A stretch of 64,000 nt of DNA from Candidatus Arsenophonus lipoptenae (GTDB lineage Bacteria > Pseudomonadota > Gammaproteobacteria > Enterobacterales > Enterobacteriaceae). Shown in pieces: positions 1-12,455 of this stretch; position 1 is the first letter of the stretch; the number at the start of each line of letters is the position of its first letter. The position numbers were made by a program, and so were the translations under genes. The stretch is taken from assembly GCF_001534665.1 (NCBI RefSeq), contig NZ_CP013920.1, forward strand, positions 248,001 through 312,000, in the 5' to 3' direction. The notes beneath the pieces are model-generated. The model was given only the letters and a program-made list of their open reading frames with translations, was not told the DNA's origin and did no database searches.

Positions 1-447
1 ATTTCTCTATTAGTATATATTTTGATATTCAAAAATCAATATTTTGATAAAACTAGTAATATTGGTGTTTATATTATCATGAAAATTAAATAAATTAAAA
101 ATTATATGGTTATTATACTATTTAATAAAAATCAATAAAAAAAATTAAAGTCACATTATTATAGTATTTTAATAAAAAAATAAAATTTATTGATATCTAA
201 AAATAAAAACTTAGTAAAAAGTATAATTTATTTTATTTAAAATAATTTTTTATGATTAAAATACCAGGTCATCTCAAAAAATTAAATTCATATTAAACAT
301 CATATTTCTAAAAAATTTTAATAATTTTATATGTTATATCTTAGATTAAGATATATTACTTACTTTTTTGTAAATTCATAAAAAATATAGTAAGATAATT
401 AAATGTTTAAAAATTACTCTTAATAAATTTAAATAAATATATTACTG
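1..447. other. A+T-rich spacer downstream of mrcB
   Basis: I see no open frame with recognisable protein similarity, no tRNA fold and no clear terminator hairpin here. The sequence is dominated by A and T runs. In E. coli this side of mrcB borders fhuA, and no trace of it is visible. Confidence 0.5.
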
Positions 448-2730
448 TTAATTTAAATTTAAATTTGGTTTTAATGACTGAACTCCTAATTGACATAATG
501 TTTTTGGATCTTCCGTCCATACTGGTAAAATACGATATCCACCACCTGAACAATTAAAACTTCCATCATTATTAATTCCCATATCTATTATACCTTCTGG
601 TGGAAAATTATCCAATACTAATGGTGTTTGATTTTCTAAATAACGATGATATATTTTCAATGCACCACTAGATCCAGTAAGATTTGTAGGTCCATTATTA
701 TCACGTCCAGACCATACAATTACTACTTCCTTACCATCAATACCAACAAACCAACTATCCCGAAGATCATTTGTTGTACCAGTTTTACCTGCTAAATGGT
801 ATTGAGAAAATTTATTCATTAATAAATCAGACGTTCCGCGTTCAACTACTTGTCGCATACCATAAAGTGTAAGATAAGCTGCTTGAGGGGATACTACAAG
901 CTCTGATGATGGATAACTTTGGTAAAGTTCATTGCCATCACTATCTATTACAAATCTTAATGATGATAATATCGCTCTATTACCACCACAACTAATTGTT
1001 TGAAACATTTGAGCAGTTTCTACAGGTGTTAAGTTTAACGAACCCAATAGTATTGCAGGAACTTTTTCTATTATATTACTTGGAATACCAAGAAGGACTA
1101 ATACTTTAGCTATCTGATCTAATCCAATACTCAAACCAATATTCACTGTTGGAATATTTAATGAACTAACTAGAGCATCAATTAACATAACTTGACCCCA
1201 AAAACTTCGATCATAATTTTTAGGTTTCCACATTTTATTACCAAATTTAATACTAATTGGTTCATCAGGAATCCAAGTATTTAACCGAAATCGATCTGGT
1301 TCACTTAATGCAGTTAAATAAGTTGATGGTTTTATCAATGAACCTATTGATCGACGTGCATGTAGTGCTCTATTATAACCAGAATATTGTGGTTGAGAAC
1401 CACCAACAATAGCACGTATTTCACCATTAATACGGTCAACAACTACCATAGCACCTTCAAGATCAGGTAATTTGCGTATTTTACGTAAATCAGCTACTCC
1501 ATACTCAATAGCATTTTCAGCTGCTTGTTGTGAAATTGGATCTAAGGTAGTAAAAATTTTAGTACCAGAAAGGTTATTGACTTTATCCTTTAATTTTTCA
1601 ATTAATTCTTGCTTAACAAGTTGCATAAAAGCAGGTTGTGATGTTAATGTAACATTTCTACTTTTAACACCTAAGGGACGAATAATTAATATATTATACA
1701 TTTTATTATTAATAATTTGACGTGTTTCCAATAATTTTAATACTAAATTTCTTCTTTCAAGTGCTAATTTTGGATTACGCCATGGATTATATAATGATGC
1801 TCCCTTTACCATACCTACTAATAAAGCAAATTGATCAATACTTAATTCATTGATAGGACAACCAAAATAATAAAGACTTGCAAGTGGAAACCCACGAATT
1901 TGATCGTCACCAGATTGACCTAAATAAACTTCATTAAGATAAAGTTCAAGAATATGTTCTTTACTATAATAAAAATCCATTAAAATAGCCATATACACTT
2001 CATTAATTTTACGTACTAATGTTTTTTCATTACTTAAAAATAAATTTTTCACTAACTGTTGTGTTAAAGTACTACCACCTTGAACTGTTTTACCGGCCAT
2101 AAAATTAGCAATAACAGCCCGTCCAATGGAATAAATACTTACTCCATCATGATCATAAAAATGTCTATCCTCAATTTCAAGTAATATCTTAATTAGAGAA
2201 TCAGGAAAATTTTTTCTTTGTAATACTAATCGATATTCATTATTAGTTAATTGCATCATACTAATAAGCTTTGGATCAAGCCTAAAGAGACCAAATTCTC
2301 GTCCATTTTCCATATTAATAATATTGATAAGTTTGCTTTTTTCAAAAGTTAATCTTGCTAAGATTTGTCCTTCTATTTGATCAGGAAATGAAAATGGTCT
2401 GCGCAACATCTCTATTATATTGTTTTTAACAATATATTCTCCAGGTGCAGTAATTTCATTTACTTGACGATATTGTATACAATCTAATAATTGTATAATA
2501 TCTGATTGACTATAATTCATTCCTGGTTCAAGACTAACCATTCTACCATAAACAGCTGCTGGTAAATCCCATACTACTCCATCAAGACGATGACGAATTT
2601 TTCTATACAAATAGATACCATAAATTCCAATAAATAATTCTACTAAAAATAGAATTGCTATAAATAAACAAAAATAACGCCATTTGTTTTTTGCTAACAT
2701 AAACTGATTTATTTTATGATATAATGTCAT
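448..2730 (-). CDS. mrcB: Bifunctional penicillin-binding protein 1B
   Basis: Class A penicillin-binding protein that polymerises lipid II into glycan strands and cross-links the peptides at the inner membrane. A short cytoplasmic tail is followed by one membrane segment at about residues 18-40. A UB2H-like region comes next, then the GT51 transglycosylase domain with the [11 protein letters not shown] motif (catalytic Glu187) and [12 protein letters not shown]. The transpeptidase domain has the nucleophile Ser463 in GSLIKP, then SLN near 522 and KTGTTND near the C terminus. At 760 residues it is shorter than E. coli PBP1B (844 in its long form), mainly because the cytoplasmic tail is reduced. 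All catalytic motifs are intact. In E. coli the neighbours toward dksA are hrpB and sfsA, both absent here. The family assignment is secure; the exact start is less so. Confidence 0.95.
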   Translation of the reverse strand: MTLYHKINQFMLAKNKWRYFCLFIAILFLVELFIGIYGIYLYRKIRHRLDGVVWDLPAAVYGRMVSLEPGMNYSQSDIIQLLDCIQYRQVNEITAPGEYIVKNNIIEMLRRPFSFPDQIEGQILARLTFEKSKLINIINMENGREFGLFRLDPKLISMMQLTNNEYRLVLQRKNFPDSLIKILLEIEDRHFYDHDGVSIYSIGRAVIANFMAGKTVQGGSTLTQQLVKNLFLSNEKTLVRKINEVYMAILMDFYYSKEHILELYLNEVYLGQSGDDQIRGFPLASLYYFGCPINELSIDQFALLVGMVKGASLYNPWRNPKLALERRNLVLKLLETRQIINNKMYNILIIRPLGVKSRNVTLTSQPAFMQLVKQELIEKLKDKVNNLSGTKIFTTLDPISQQAAENAIEYGVADLRKIRKLPDLEGAMVVVDRINGEIRAIVGGSQPQYSGYNRALHARRSIGSLIKPSTYLTALSEPDRFRLNTWIPDEPISIKFGNKMWKPKNYDRSFWGQVMLIDALVSSLNIPTVNIGLSIGLDQIAKVLVLLGIPSNIIEKVPAILLGSLNLTPVETAQMFQTISCGGNRAILSSLRFVIDSDGNELYQSYPSSELVVSPQAAYLTLYGMRQVVERGTSDLLMNKFSQYHLAGKTGTTNDLRDSWFVGIDGKEVVIVWSGRDNNGPTNLTGSSGALKIYHRYLENQTPLVLDNFPPEGIIDMGINNDGSFNCSGGGYRILPVWTEDPKTLCQLGVQSLKPNLNLN

Positions 2731-3254
2731 TATTTTTCTTTATTATTTCACGAGTTATATACTATATGATAGTAATAATATAATTAATTATTTCAAAAAT
2801 TTTAAATTATATTTACATATTTTATTTGAAAAATAATTATTATAAAGTAATACGTAAATTATAAAAAACTATTTATGGATAAAAAGTAAAAAATAAATAA
2901 TAAAAAACTAATATTAAAAGTATAAAATTTATATATTAAAAATAAGATTTATTATTTTTAATATATTACTTAATTAAAATATTTTTATATGAATATTTTA
3001 ATTAAGTAAAAACTAATTTTTTAAGTGTTGATTAATTTATATATTAGATATTATGTTTTATTTTAAATATTCTAAATATAACAACCTCATAAGATATATA
3101 AAATAATCAGCAATAAAAATATTTATATATAGTTCTATAAAAACTTTTATATATAATCATATCTATAAAAGTTATAATAATTTTAAAAAATTTATTATTT
3201 AATTATTTACTATTTAAGATTTTTAATAAAATTATTTATATTAGGAGAAATATT
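2731..3254. other. Spacer between divergent mrcB and dksA
   Basis: About 520 bases of A+T-rich sequence that must hold the promoters of the divergent mrcB and dksA genes. E. coli has hrpB and sfsA here. I cannot recognise remnants of either. A GGAG ribosome-binding site lies just before dksA. Confidence 0.5.
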
Positions 3255-3710
3255 ATGCAATCGAAGAAAAAAACTAAAACATCATCCTTAAGCATTCTTT
3301 CTATAGCTGGAGTAGAGTCCTATCAAGAAAGACCAGGAGAAAATTACATGAATAATTCCCAATTAGCACATTTTAAACATATTCTAGAAACATGGCGTAA
3401 CAAACTTAAAAACGAAGTTAATCGTACAGTAACTCATATGCAAGATGAAGCATCAAATTTTCCAGATCCTATTGATAGAGCAGTACAAGAAGAAGAATTT
3501 AATCTTGAATTGCGTAATAGAGATCGTGAACGTAAATTAATTAAAAAAATAGAAAAAACTTTAAAAAAAGTTGAAAAAGAAAATTTTGGTTATTGTGAAA
3601 GCTGTGGAATTGAAATAGGACTACGCCGATTAGAAGCTCGGCCTACAGCAGATTTATGTATTGATTGTAAAACACTAGCTGAAATTCGTGAAAAACAAAT
3701 AGCTGGATAA
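3255..3710 (+). CDS. dksA: RNA polymerase-binding transcription factor DksA
   Basis: DksA binds the secondary channel of RNA polymerase and, with ppGpp, tunes rRNA and amino-acid operon promoters. The 151 residues equal the E. coli length. The coiled-coil tip carries Asp71 and Asp74 with Ala76 (DPIDRA), the residues that act near the active site. The zinc finger cysteines are at 114, 117, 135 and 138. The stretch from [11 protein letters not shown] to the C terminus is nearly identical to E. coli. The start follows a TAGGAGA ribosome-binding site at good spacing. In E. coli gluQ and pcnB follow; only pcnB remains. Retention suggests that part of the stringent response still operates, though no ppGpp synthetase lies in this window. 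Confidence 0.98.
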   Translation: MQSKKKTKTSSLSILSIAGVESYQERPGENYMNNSQLAHFKHILETWRNKLKNEVNRTVTHMQDEASNFPDPIDRAVQEEEFNLELRNRDRERKLIKKIEKTLKKVEKENFGYCESCGIEIGLRRLEARPTADLCIDCKTLAEIREKQIAG

Positions 3711-4648
3711 TCAATATCTTATTTAAAATAAGAATAACTTCTATAAATTTTATAATAATATAAGTAATAAAAGTTATTAAATTTTTAAATAAAATCAATA
3801 TTTAAAATTATCTTTTAAAAAGAACAATAAGAATTTTAATAAATATTCTTACAAAAAATTACTTATTATATTTTCGTTATATAAATTATAAATATAATTT
3901 TTTATAGTTTTTAATTTAAATAGAATAAAATATTAAAAAATATTTTTTGTAATTTAATAAATAGATATATATTAATTTTTAATTAAAATAACATTTATAT
4001 ATTATATTTATAAAAATATCAATGAATTAGATTTTACTTATATATTTACTATCAATAATAATACATATATAATGCTGTTATTATTTAATAATAAAAACGA
4101 AAAAAATTTAATTTATTTACTAAAAACTATCCATAAAATTAATTAAACTATTATACATAATTCGTAAAAGTTGTTTAAACATAATTTACAATATTAAAAT
4201 TTGTTCTTTCAAAGAAACTATAAATAATAGTATTATTATTACAAATATAAACAATCAAATAAATTTTTTACTAATTACTTTATATTTCTAATCTTAAAAT
4301 TATATATTTTGATCTGAAATTAAAATATATAATATAATTATGATATATAAAAAAATTATATCTATACTAATCAAATATCGTGAAATTTATTTCAATGAAA
4401 TATAAATCATTTTATTAATAATAAAATATTCTATTAAAAATAAAATTACCTATAGTGTGTGCATAAAATTAGGAATTAATTTAAATCATTTAAAAATAAA
4501 AGTAATATTTAAATTAATATAAATTATATTTTATATGAAAATATTGATTTTGTATAATCATGATAAAAAATATTTTTAATATTGTTTTTATTTATATAAA
4601 ATCAAAAAACGTCGATTAAATTATGATTAAAAATATGGGAGAATAAAA
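3711..4648. other. Spacer where gluQ would lie
   Basis: Over 900 bases between dksA and pcnB. E. coli has gluQ (glutamyl-Q tRNA-Asp synthetase) here. I see only frequent stops and A+T-rich sequence and cannot match any GluQ motif, so the gene appears fully eroded. Confidence 0.5.
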
Positions 4649-4651
4649 ATT
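4637..4651 (+). promoter_or_regulatory. Ribosome-binding site and ATT start of pcnB
   Basis: GGGAG at 4637-4641 precedes ATT at 4649-4651 with a spacing of 7 bases. This decides the start of pcnB, since no standard initiation codon exists in frame before the conserved catalytic region. ATT at 4652 is the only close alternative. Confidence 0.75.
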
Positions 4652-5926
4652 ATTAAAATAATTAAATTAGCAGATAAAATAATACATAGACCTGATATAA
4701 ATACTTCAATATCAGTTATTCCTCGAAATAAGCATCCTATCTCGAGAAAAAATATCAGTGATAATGCACTTAAAGTTCTTTATCGTTTAAATAATTTTGG
4801 TTATGAAGCCTACTTAGTAGGTGGTAGTGTTAGAGATTTACTTTTAGGTAAAAAACCTAGAGATTTTGATGTTAGCACAAACGCAACACCTGAACAAATT
4901 CGTAAACTATTTTATAATTGTTATTTAGTTGGACGTCGCTTTAGGCTAGCTCATATAATCTTTGATTATGAAATCATTGAAGTATCTACTTTTCGTAGTT
5001 CTCATAAAAAAACAAAAAATAATAACATAATTAACCAAACAAAAAATGGAGTTTTTTTAACAAATAATATTTTTGGAAATATTGAAGATGATGTAATTCA
5101 AAGGGATTTTACTATTAATAGTTTATATTATAAAATTAATGATCACAGTATACATGATTATGTAGGTGGTTTAAAAGATCTAAAACATGGAATGATTCGC
5201 TTAATTGGTGATCCAGATATTCGCTATAGAGAAGATCCAGTTAGAATATTACGCGCTATTAGATTTGCTTGTACACTTAATATGAAAATGGATGATAAAA
5301 CTTCTAAAGTTATTCCTAAATTAGCATTTTTATTAAGGTCTATTTCTTCAGCACGTTTATTTGAAGAATTTATAAAGCTATTATATACCGGCAAATTATA
5401 TAAAATATATCAGGAATTAAAACGTTATAATATTTTTCAGTTACTATTTCCATTACTTGAAAAACATTTTACAAATAATGGTGATTCGCCAATGGAATTG
5501 CTTATAAAGCAATTATTAAAAAGTATTGATCATAGAATAAAAAATAATAAACATGTTAATCCTGCATTTTTATTCGCTACAATATTATGGTATCCTATGT
5601 TAAATTATACAGACAATCTTTTACAAAAAGGCACTTTTTCATATTACGGAGCTTTTCATATAGCAATAAATCATGTGTTAAATAAACAGTGCCGTTCTAT
5701 AGCAATTCCTAAACGATTCACTTCAATAATACGTGATATATGGCAACTGCAATTAAAACTGTTGCGTCGCCGAAGTAAAAAAGCAAATAAAATACTGGAA
5801 CATTCAAAATTTCATGCCGCATTTAATTTATTAGAACTTAGAGCTCAAGTAGAAAAAGAATATAACTTAAAAGAAATAGTGCATTGGTGGGATGCATTTC
5901 AAAAGGCTAATAATATACTACAATAA
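4649..5926 (+). CDS. pcnB: Poly(A) polymerase I, ATT start codon
   Basis: PcnB adds poly(A) tails to RNA 3' ends and so promotes decay by exonucleases. The frame reads without a stop from 4649. It holds the nucleotidyltransferase motif GGSVRDLLLGKKPRDFDV at residues 58-75 with catalytic Asp72 and Asp74, then DFTINSLYY and REDPVRILRAIRF. The first in-frame ATG (5192) lies after the catalytic centre, so it cannot be the start. Between the in-frame stop at 4628 and that ATG there is no ATG, GTG or TTG codon. ATT at 4649 sits 7 bases after GGGAG, and the residues from it align with the E. coli N terminus. E. coli pcnB is also known to start at AUU. The product is about 425 residues and lacks the basic C-terminal tail of the E. 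coli enzyme; a 22-bp tandem duplication supplies its stop. folK follows, as in E. coli. Confidence 0.92.
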   Translation: MIKIIKLADKIIHRPDINTSISVIPRNKHPISRKNISDNALKVLYRLNNFGYEAYLVGGSVRDLLLGKKPRDFDVSTNATPEQIRKLFYNCYLVGRRFRLAHIIFDYEIIEVSTFRSSHKKTKNNNIINQTKNGVFLTNNIFGNIEDDVIQRDFTINSLYYKINDHSIHDYVGGLKDLKHGMIRLIGDPDIRYREDPVRILRAIRFACTLNMKMDDKTSKVIPKLAFLLRSISSARLFEEFIKLLYTGKLYKIYQELKRYNIFQLLFPLLEKHFTNNGDSPMELLIKQLLKSIDHRIKNNKHVNPAFLFATILWYPMLNYTDNLLQKGTFSYYGAFHIAINHVLNKQCRSIAIPKRFTSIIRDIWQLQLKLLRRRSKKANKILEHSKFHAAFNLLELRAQVEKEYNLKEIVHWWDAFQKANNILQ

Positions 5927-5946
5927 GGCTAATAATATACTACAAT
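5903..5946. repeat. 22-bp perfect tandem duplication over the pcnB stop
   Basis: Two adjacent identical 22-base units (5903-5924 and 5925-5946), each beginning AAGGCTAATA and ending TACTACAAT. The pcnB stop codon TAA (5924-5926) straddles the junction of the two units. Because 22 is not a multiple of three, removing one unit would let the frame read on for about 21 more codons to a TAA near 6011. The duplication therefore set the present C terminus. Confidence 0.95.
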
Positions 5947-6059
5947 ATAAAATGATTGTAGCATTAGATAATATAGCTAATAGTATTTCCTTATATGAAT
6001 ATTACACTTAAACTAAATCATATAACAAACAAATTGAAAAATAATAGAGTTAATAAAGT

Positions 6060-6539
6060 ATGAATCGTGCTTATATTTCCATTGGAAGTAATTTAAATAA
6101 TCCATTACAACAAGTAAAAAATGCAATTAAAAAATTAGAAGAATTACCTAAAACAAAATTAATTATTGTTTCTAGTTTTTATCGTTCTAAACCTATGGGT
6201 TCTAAAAAACAACCGGATTATCTTAATACAGTTGTTGCTTTAGATACTAAGTTATCACCAGAAATTTTACTTAAATATATACAATACATAGAATTTATAC
6301 ACGGTAGAACGCGCAAAATCGATCGTTGGGGGCCAAGAACACTAGATTTAGATATCATGTTATATGGTCAACAAATTATTCGAACAACAAATTTAATTAT
6401 TCCTCATTATGGGCTTAAAGAACGTCATTTCATGCTTTATCCACTAGCAGAAATTGCACCTAAATTAAGTTTTCCAGATAATGAATTACTTAGTGAAAGA
6501 TTACTATTAGTTGCTAAAAATGAGTTGACTCTATGGTAA
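6060..6539 (+). CDS. folK: 6-hydroxymethyl-7,8-dihydropterin pyrophosphokinase
   Basis: HPPK transfers pyrophosphate from ATP to 6-hydroxymethyl-dihydropterin, the step before dihydropteroate synthase in folate synthesis. The 159 residues match the usual length. The signature is clear: HGRTRKIDRWGPRTLDLD at residues 81-98, with the Mg-binding aspartates 96 and 98, and ISIGSNL near the N terminus. It follows pcnB in the E. coli order; panB and panC, which come next in E. coli, are missing. With folD elsewhere in the window, this suggests that folate metabolism is kept. The start is ATG; the upstream ribosome-binding site is weak. Confidence 0.97.
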   Translation: MNRAYISIGSNLNNPLQQVKNAIKKLEELPKTKLIIVSSFYRSKPMGSKKQPDYLNTVVALDTKLSPEILLKYIQYIEFIHGRTRKIDRWGPRTLDLDIMLYGQQIIRTTNLIIPHYGLKERHFMLYPLAEIAPKLSFPDNELLSERLLLVAKNELTLW

Positions 6540-6762
6540 ATAATTAATTATTTTACATAGATATTTTTATACTTTGAATAAAATTTAAAAATAAAAGTAA
6601 TGTAGGTTTAAAAATTATATTTTAATTTTTAGCTAACTAATATAGTTATATAATAAGCATTATTATATCACAAAGTTTAAAATTAAAATTTATATATAAA
6701 ATTATAAAATCATTATCTCATTCATATTGATGAATTCATATTTATTGATTTTTATAATAATA

Positions 6763-7533
6763 TTAGTTTTTTAATCCATGACCTCTTTCAATTAAATACC
6801 AGGCTATAGAATACAAAATGATGATAAAAATCACTAATACTGATAATGTAATAGATAATACAACATCACTAATTCCAAGAAATCCATAACGTAATCCACT
6901 AATCATATAAACTATAGGATTAAGCTTAGATATTTTTTGCCAAAAATCTGGTAAAAGAGATAATGAATAAAAAACACCTCCTAAATATGTTAAAGGTGTT
7001 AAAACAAAAGTAGGAATAATACTAATATCATCAAATGTTTTAGCAAAAATAGCATTTAATAATCCTGCTAATGAAAATAAGATAGATGTCATTAATACAG
7101 TAATAATTACCATCCACCATGAATAAATATCTAATGGAACAAAAAAAATAGAAACTAAAGTAACTAAAATGCCGACTAATCCACCTCTAGAAACACCACC
7201 ACCAACAAAACCAATTATTACAATATGAGTAGGAACTGGTGCAACTAATAATTCTTCAATACTTTTTTGAAATTTTGCACCAAAAAAAGAAGAACAAACA
7301 TTTGTATAAGCATTAGTAATTACTGACATCATAATCAAACCTGGTACAATAAATTGCATATAATTTACACCTTCCATATTTCCAATTTTTTCACCAATTA
7401 AGCTACCAAAAATAATAAAATATAGTGACATAGTAATAACAGGTGGTAATAAAGTTTGCACCCAAATTCTTGCAAAACGTGTTATTTCTTTAATCCATAT
7501 GGTTTTCATTGCCACCCAATAAAGTTGAATCAT
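6763..7533 (-). CDS. yadH: ABC-2 type transporter permease YadH
   Basis: Membrane subunit of the YadGH exporter, with about six hydrophobic segments over 256 residues, the usual length. Segments such as YMQFIVPGLIMMSV and the LNPIVYMISGLRYGF block near residue 210 are typical of ABC-2 permeases. Its start overlaps the stop of yadG by four bases (ATGA), so the two subunits should be translationally coupled. The substrate of E. coli YadGH is not established, and I infer none here. In E. coli the locus lies between can and the pan genes, which are lost here. Confidence 0.93.
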   Translation of the reverse strand: MIQLYWVAMKTIWIKEITRFARIWVQTLLPPVITMSLYFIIFGSLIGEKIGNMEGVNYMQFIVPGLIMMSVITNAYTNVCSSFFGAKFQKSIEELLVAPVPTHIVIIGFVGGGVSRGGLVGILVTLVSIFFVPLDIYSWWMVIITVLMTSILFSLAGLLNAIFAKTFDDISIIPTFVLTPLTYLGGVFYSLSLLPDFWQKISKLNPIVYMISGLRYGFLGISDVVLSITLSVLVIFIIILYSIAWYLIERGHGLKN

Positions 7534-8474
7534 CTATTATTTTCCTCTTTCTTTATGGATAAATGACGTTGTTTATTCATTAAACCAATAAATAATTCTT
7601 CTAAACGATTTACCTTATTACGCATACTATTTATCTTTATCCCTTGATTAGAAAATTGATGAAATAAATAATTCAATCCTTGATTTCGAAGTACATCTAC
7701 CTCTAACGTTGAACTATCCATTAATCTAAATTTGTAATTATTTAATTTAGGTATAGGGCTATTTTGTGTTAAATCAAAAATAAATGTCTCCAATTCTAAT
7801 TGATTTAATAATTTTTTCATACTAGTATTCTCAATTAATTGCCCATATTGAATAATACCAATATTGCGACATAATATTTCAGCTTCTTCTAAATAATGAG
7901 TTGTTAAAATAATAGTAGTGCCATGCTCATTTAAAGTTTTCAAAAAATCCCACATTAAACGACGTAATTCTATATCAACACCAGCAGTAGGTTCATCTAA
8001 AATTAGTAATTTTGGTTTATGCATTAATGCTCTGGCAATCATTAATCTTCTTTTCATCCCTCCAGATAAATCTCTGGCAGGATTATTACGTTTGTTCCAT
8101 AAAGCTAATTGAGAAAGATAAAATTCTGCTCTAGATAAAGCTAGCGAACGTTGTAACCCATAATAACCAGCTTGGTTTAACACAATCTGTAATACTGTTT
8201 CAAATGGATTAAAATTAAATTCTTGAGGTACTAATCCTAACTGACGCTTTACATTCACTACATCATGATCAAGATCATGACCAAATACTCTTACTTTACC
8301 ACTAGTTTTATTAATTAATGAACTAATAATACCAATTGTCGTTGATTTACCTGCACCATTAGGTCCTAATAAAGCATAAAAATCACCAACCTCAACTTGT
8401 AAATCAATTCCAATTAATGCTTTTATTCCACCAGGATAGTTTTTTGTAAGTCGTGATAACTCTAACGCATACAT
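7530..8474 (-). CDS. yadG: ABC transporter ATP-binding protein YadG
   Basis: ATPase subunit that powers the YadH permease. Walker A is GPNGAGKST at residues 37-45, the signature LSGGM at 136-140 and Walker B LLILDEP at 156-162, followed by the switch His in TTHYLEEAE. All catalytic elements are intact. At 314 residues it is close to E. coli YadG (308). It is the first gene of a two-gene operon with yadH. Survival of a complete exporter of unknown substrate in a reduced genome suggests a useful role, possibly at the envelope, but that is inference. Confidence 0.94.
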   Translation of the reverse strand: MYALELSRLTKNYPGGIKALIGIDLQVEVGDFYALLGPNGAGKSTTIGIISSLINKTSGKVRVFGHDLDHDVVNVKRQLGLVPQEFNFNPFETVLQIVLNQAGYYGLQRSLALSRAEFYLSQLALWNKRNNPARDLSGGMKRRLMIARALMHKPKLLILDEPTAGVDIELRRLMWDFLKTLNEHGTTIILTTHYLEEAEILCRNIGIIQYGQLIENTSMKKLLNQLELETFIFDLTQNSPIPKLNNYKFRLMDSSTLEVDVLRNQGLNYLFHQFSNQGIKINSMRNKVNRLEELFIGLMNKQRHLSIKKEENNR

Positions 8475-8971
8475 TATAGAAAACCTTTCATATATATTCC
8501 ATATATGATAACAAATTATACAATAAGTAATTTTTTAAATTAAATTACAAACAATAATCATTAAATAAAAAATTAATTGATGTTATATATAATTATTATC
8601 ACAGTTATTAATAATTAATTTATAGAAATTACAATAAAAAATAAAATAAATTAAATATATATAACTAATGAATTATTTTCATGAATTACTATTGTCTATT
8701 AAGATTTTATCGCAATGTAATTTCGAATGTTTTTTGAATCTTAAAAAAAATCATAAAACTCTCTTTTCATTAAATAATATAATCGATCTTATTAAGACAA
8801 GATGATTGATATCATCTATAAAATAATAAATTAATTAAAATTATATTAATTGATTTAATCATATAAACATATAATATATATAATAACTAATTAAATGAAT
8901 AAAAAATAAAAATTAAAATATAAGTTTTTAATTACTAAAATAAGAAGAATATCATTATCTTTTATAAATAT
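8475..8971. other. Spacer where can would lie
   Basis: About 500 bases between yadG and hpt. E. coli has the carbonic anhydrase gene can here on the opposite strand. I find no carbonic anhydrase motif on either strand. Part of the region (about 8690-8760) is slightly less A+T-rich but has no usable frame. Confidence 0.5.
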
Positions 8972-9499
8972 TTACAAAATCACATATCCAATATATGGTA
9001 AATGTCTGTATTGCTGTGCATGGTCAATACCATAACCGACAATAAATCTATCTTTAATGGTATAACCAATCCATTTAACAGATACTTCTACTTCACGTCT
9101 GGAAGGTTTATCTAACAATGTACAAATATCAAAAGATTTAGGACCACGTAAATTTAAAATTTCTTTAACTTTTTTTAATGTATAACCAGAATCAATTATA
9201 TCTTCAACAACTAAAACATGTTTGCCACGAATATCTTCATCTAAATCTTTAATAATTTTTATATCTAGTGTAGAATTCATACCGTTGCCATAACTGGAAA
9301 CTGTCATGAAATCAACTTCATGTGGAATATTAATTTCACGGCATAAGTCAGCCATAAAAATAAAAGATCCTTTTAAAAGACCTACTAAAACTAAATCATT
9401 TTCTATTGATTTATAATATTCAGTAATATCTTTTGCCATCTCATTAATACGTTGTTTAATATTTGCAGCTGAGATCATAACTTTTACTATTTGTTTCAT
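8972..9499 (-). CDS. hpt: Hypoxanthine phosphoribosyltransferase
   Basis: Converts hypoxanthine (and less well guanine) with PRPP to IMP or GMP, a purine salvage step in the cytosol. The PRPP-binding loop [14 protein letters not shown] spans residues 95-108, with the catalytic Asp at 103. The flexible-loop SSYG motif is at 68-71, and [11 protein letters not shown] closes the protein. The 175 residues are near the E. coli 178. In E. coli hpt lies next to can and yadG, matching the order here. Keeping salvage suggests purines are at least partly taken from the host. Confidence 0.97.
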   Translation of the reverse strand: MKQIVKVMISAANIKQRINEMAKDITEYYKSIENDLVLVGLLKGSFIFMADLCREINIPHEVDFMTVSSYGNGMNSTLDIKIIKDLDEDIRGKHVLVVEDIIDSGYTLKKVKEILNLRGPKSFDICTLLDKPSRREVEVSVKWIGYTIKDRFIVGYGIDHAQQYRHLPYIGYVIL

Positions 9500-9790
9500 A
9501 ACTTAAAATATTCATGAAAATAAAAGCTATAGATTCTAACATAAGGATAATAAAGACGCGATAAAATTATATTTATTGATATATTAATTACAATAAAATT
9601 ACTAATTAATTGACATTAAATTAATTAAAAATACACACGAAAACACATATAACTATATAACAAATATCGATTATAATTAGCTATCATTATCTAATTTTAT
9701 TAGGACACTAAAATAGTAAATATAAATTTAATATATTATCTTTTACGAAATCTAAATTTTTATATTAGAGATAAAAAATAATGAAATTAA

Positions 9791-9824
9791 TTTATATCTA
9801 AAATATATTTATATCTAAAATATA
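9791..9824. repeat. 17-bp perfect tandem duplication
   Basis: Two adjacent identical copies (9791-9807 and 9808-9824) of a unit beginning TTTATATCTA and ending AAATATA. It lies in non-coding spacer. Confidence 0.9.
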
Positions 9825-10677
9825 ACATTATTTATTTTTACTAATACTATTTTAATTAGTTAAAATTATTGAATTTTTTATTTTATCAATTCATTTTAAA
9901 TAAAATAATAATTTTTCTCAAATAAAACGATAAACTAAAATTTTAAAATTAATTATTTATTTTTATTATTACAATAAATCAAATATGCAGAACATTTTTC
10001 ACTAAAAGTAGTATTAATTTTAATTACATAATCAATTTTAGTAAGTAACTATATCTTCTCTTACATTAGGTCAATATCAACTATTACTAAATTAAACAAA
10101 ATTAGATAGAATTACAACTCTAGAATTTTCATTTTATATTGTAATTCTACAATTAGCTTTATTTGTTAATTGATATTATCATCAATTTTTTTTAATTAGT
10201 ATAAATTTACTTAAATATTCCTATAATAAAATACCAAAATTATTTATAACTATACCAATAAATTAAATTTAACACTATAACTGGGACATTTTATATAAAA
10301 TAAGTTGATTTCATTTTTTAAAAACTTATTATAAATTAATTTATGAATTCGGACACTACTAGAAGACTATCCTTTATATAATTTAATAAATTAATTTTTC
10401 ATGGGTTCACAATGTTCTCTATCTAATATAATTTTAAAATCTACACGGAATTAGTTTATTTATAATATAAATAGTCACTAAAATATCTGCTTTAAAATTA
10501 TAATAAAATATTGAAAATATCATTATTTTATAAAAATATCTTTAACTAATATCTACAAAAAAAATAATCTTATTATATTAAAAAATTATAAAAATCAATA
10601 TTAAATAAATTTAAAGTAGAATTATATTAAAATAATATGTATTAGTACTAACTAATAAAACTATTAACTAACAAAAC

Positions 10678-10710
10678 AAAACCCTGAATTTATATTATAC
10701 TCAGGGTTTT
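10678..10710 (-). terminator. Rho-independent terminator of groES-groEL
   Basis: A perfect 10-bp stem, AAAACCCTGA pairing with TCAGGGTTTT, encloses a 13-base loop. On the minus strand it is followed by a T-rich stretch (TTTTGTTTTG). It lies about 45 bases after the groEL stop and is one of the few G+C-containing stems outside genes. Confidence 0.9.
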
Positions 10711-10755
10711 ATTAGTTAATGATTGAATAATGATATATAGGATTAATGAATTAAA

Positions 10756-12429
<1,674 letters not shown>

Positions 12430-12455
12430 TCATTTCTGAAGATCTAACAGAGAAA

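Larger units (their letters stand above)
9500..10755. other. Long spacer between hpt and groEL
   Basis: About 1.25 kb with no gene. It contains a 17-bp perfect tandem repeat (9791-9824) and, at its right end, the groEL terminator. A patch near 10330-10440 is slightly less A+T-rich and may be the last trace of a lost gene, but I cannot identify it. Confidence 0.5.

Noticed and set aside
5192-5926. pcnB as a 5'-truncated pseudogene starting at the first ATG.
   Set aside because: The frame is open and conserved far upstream of that ATG, including the whole catalytic motif, and begins at a well-placed ATT.
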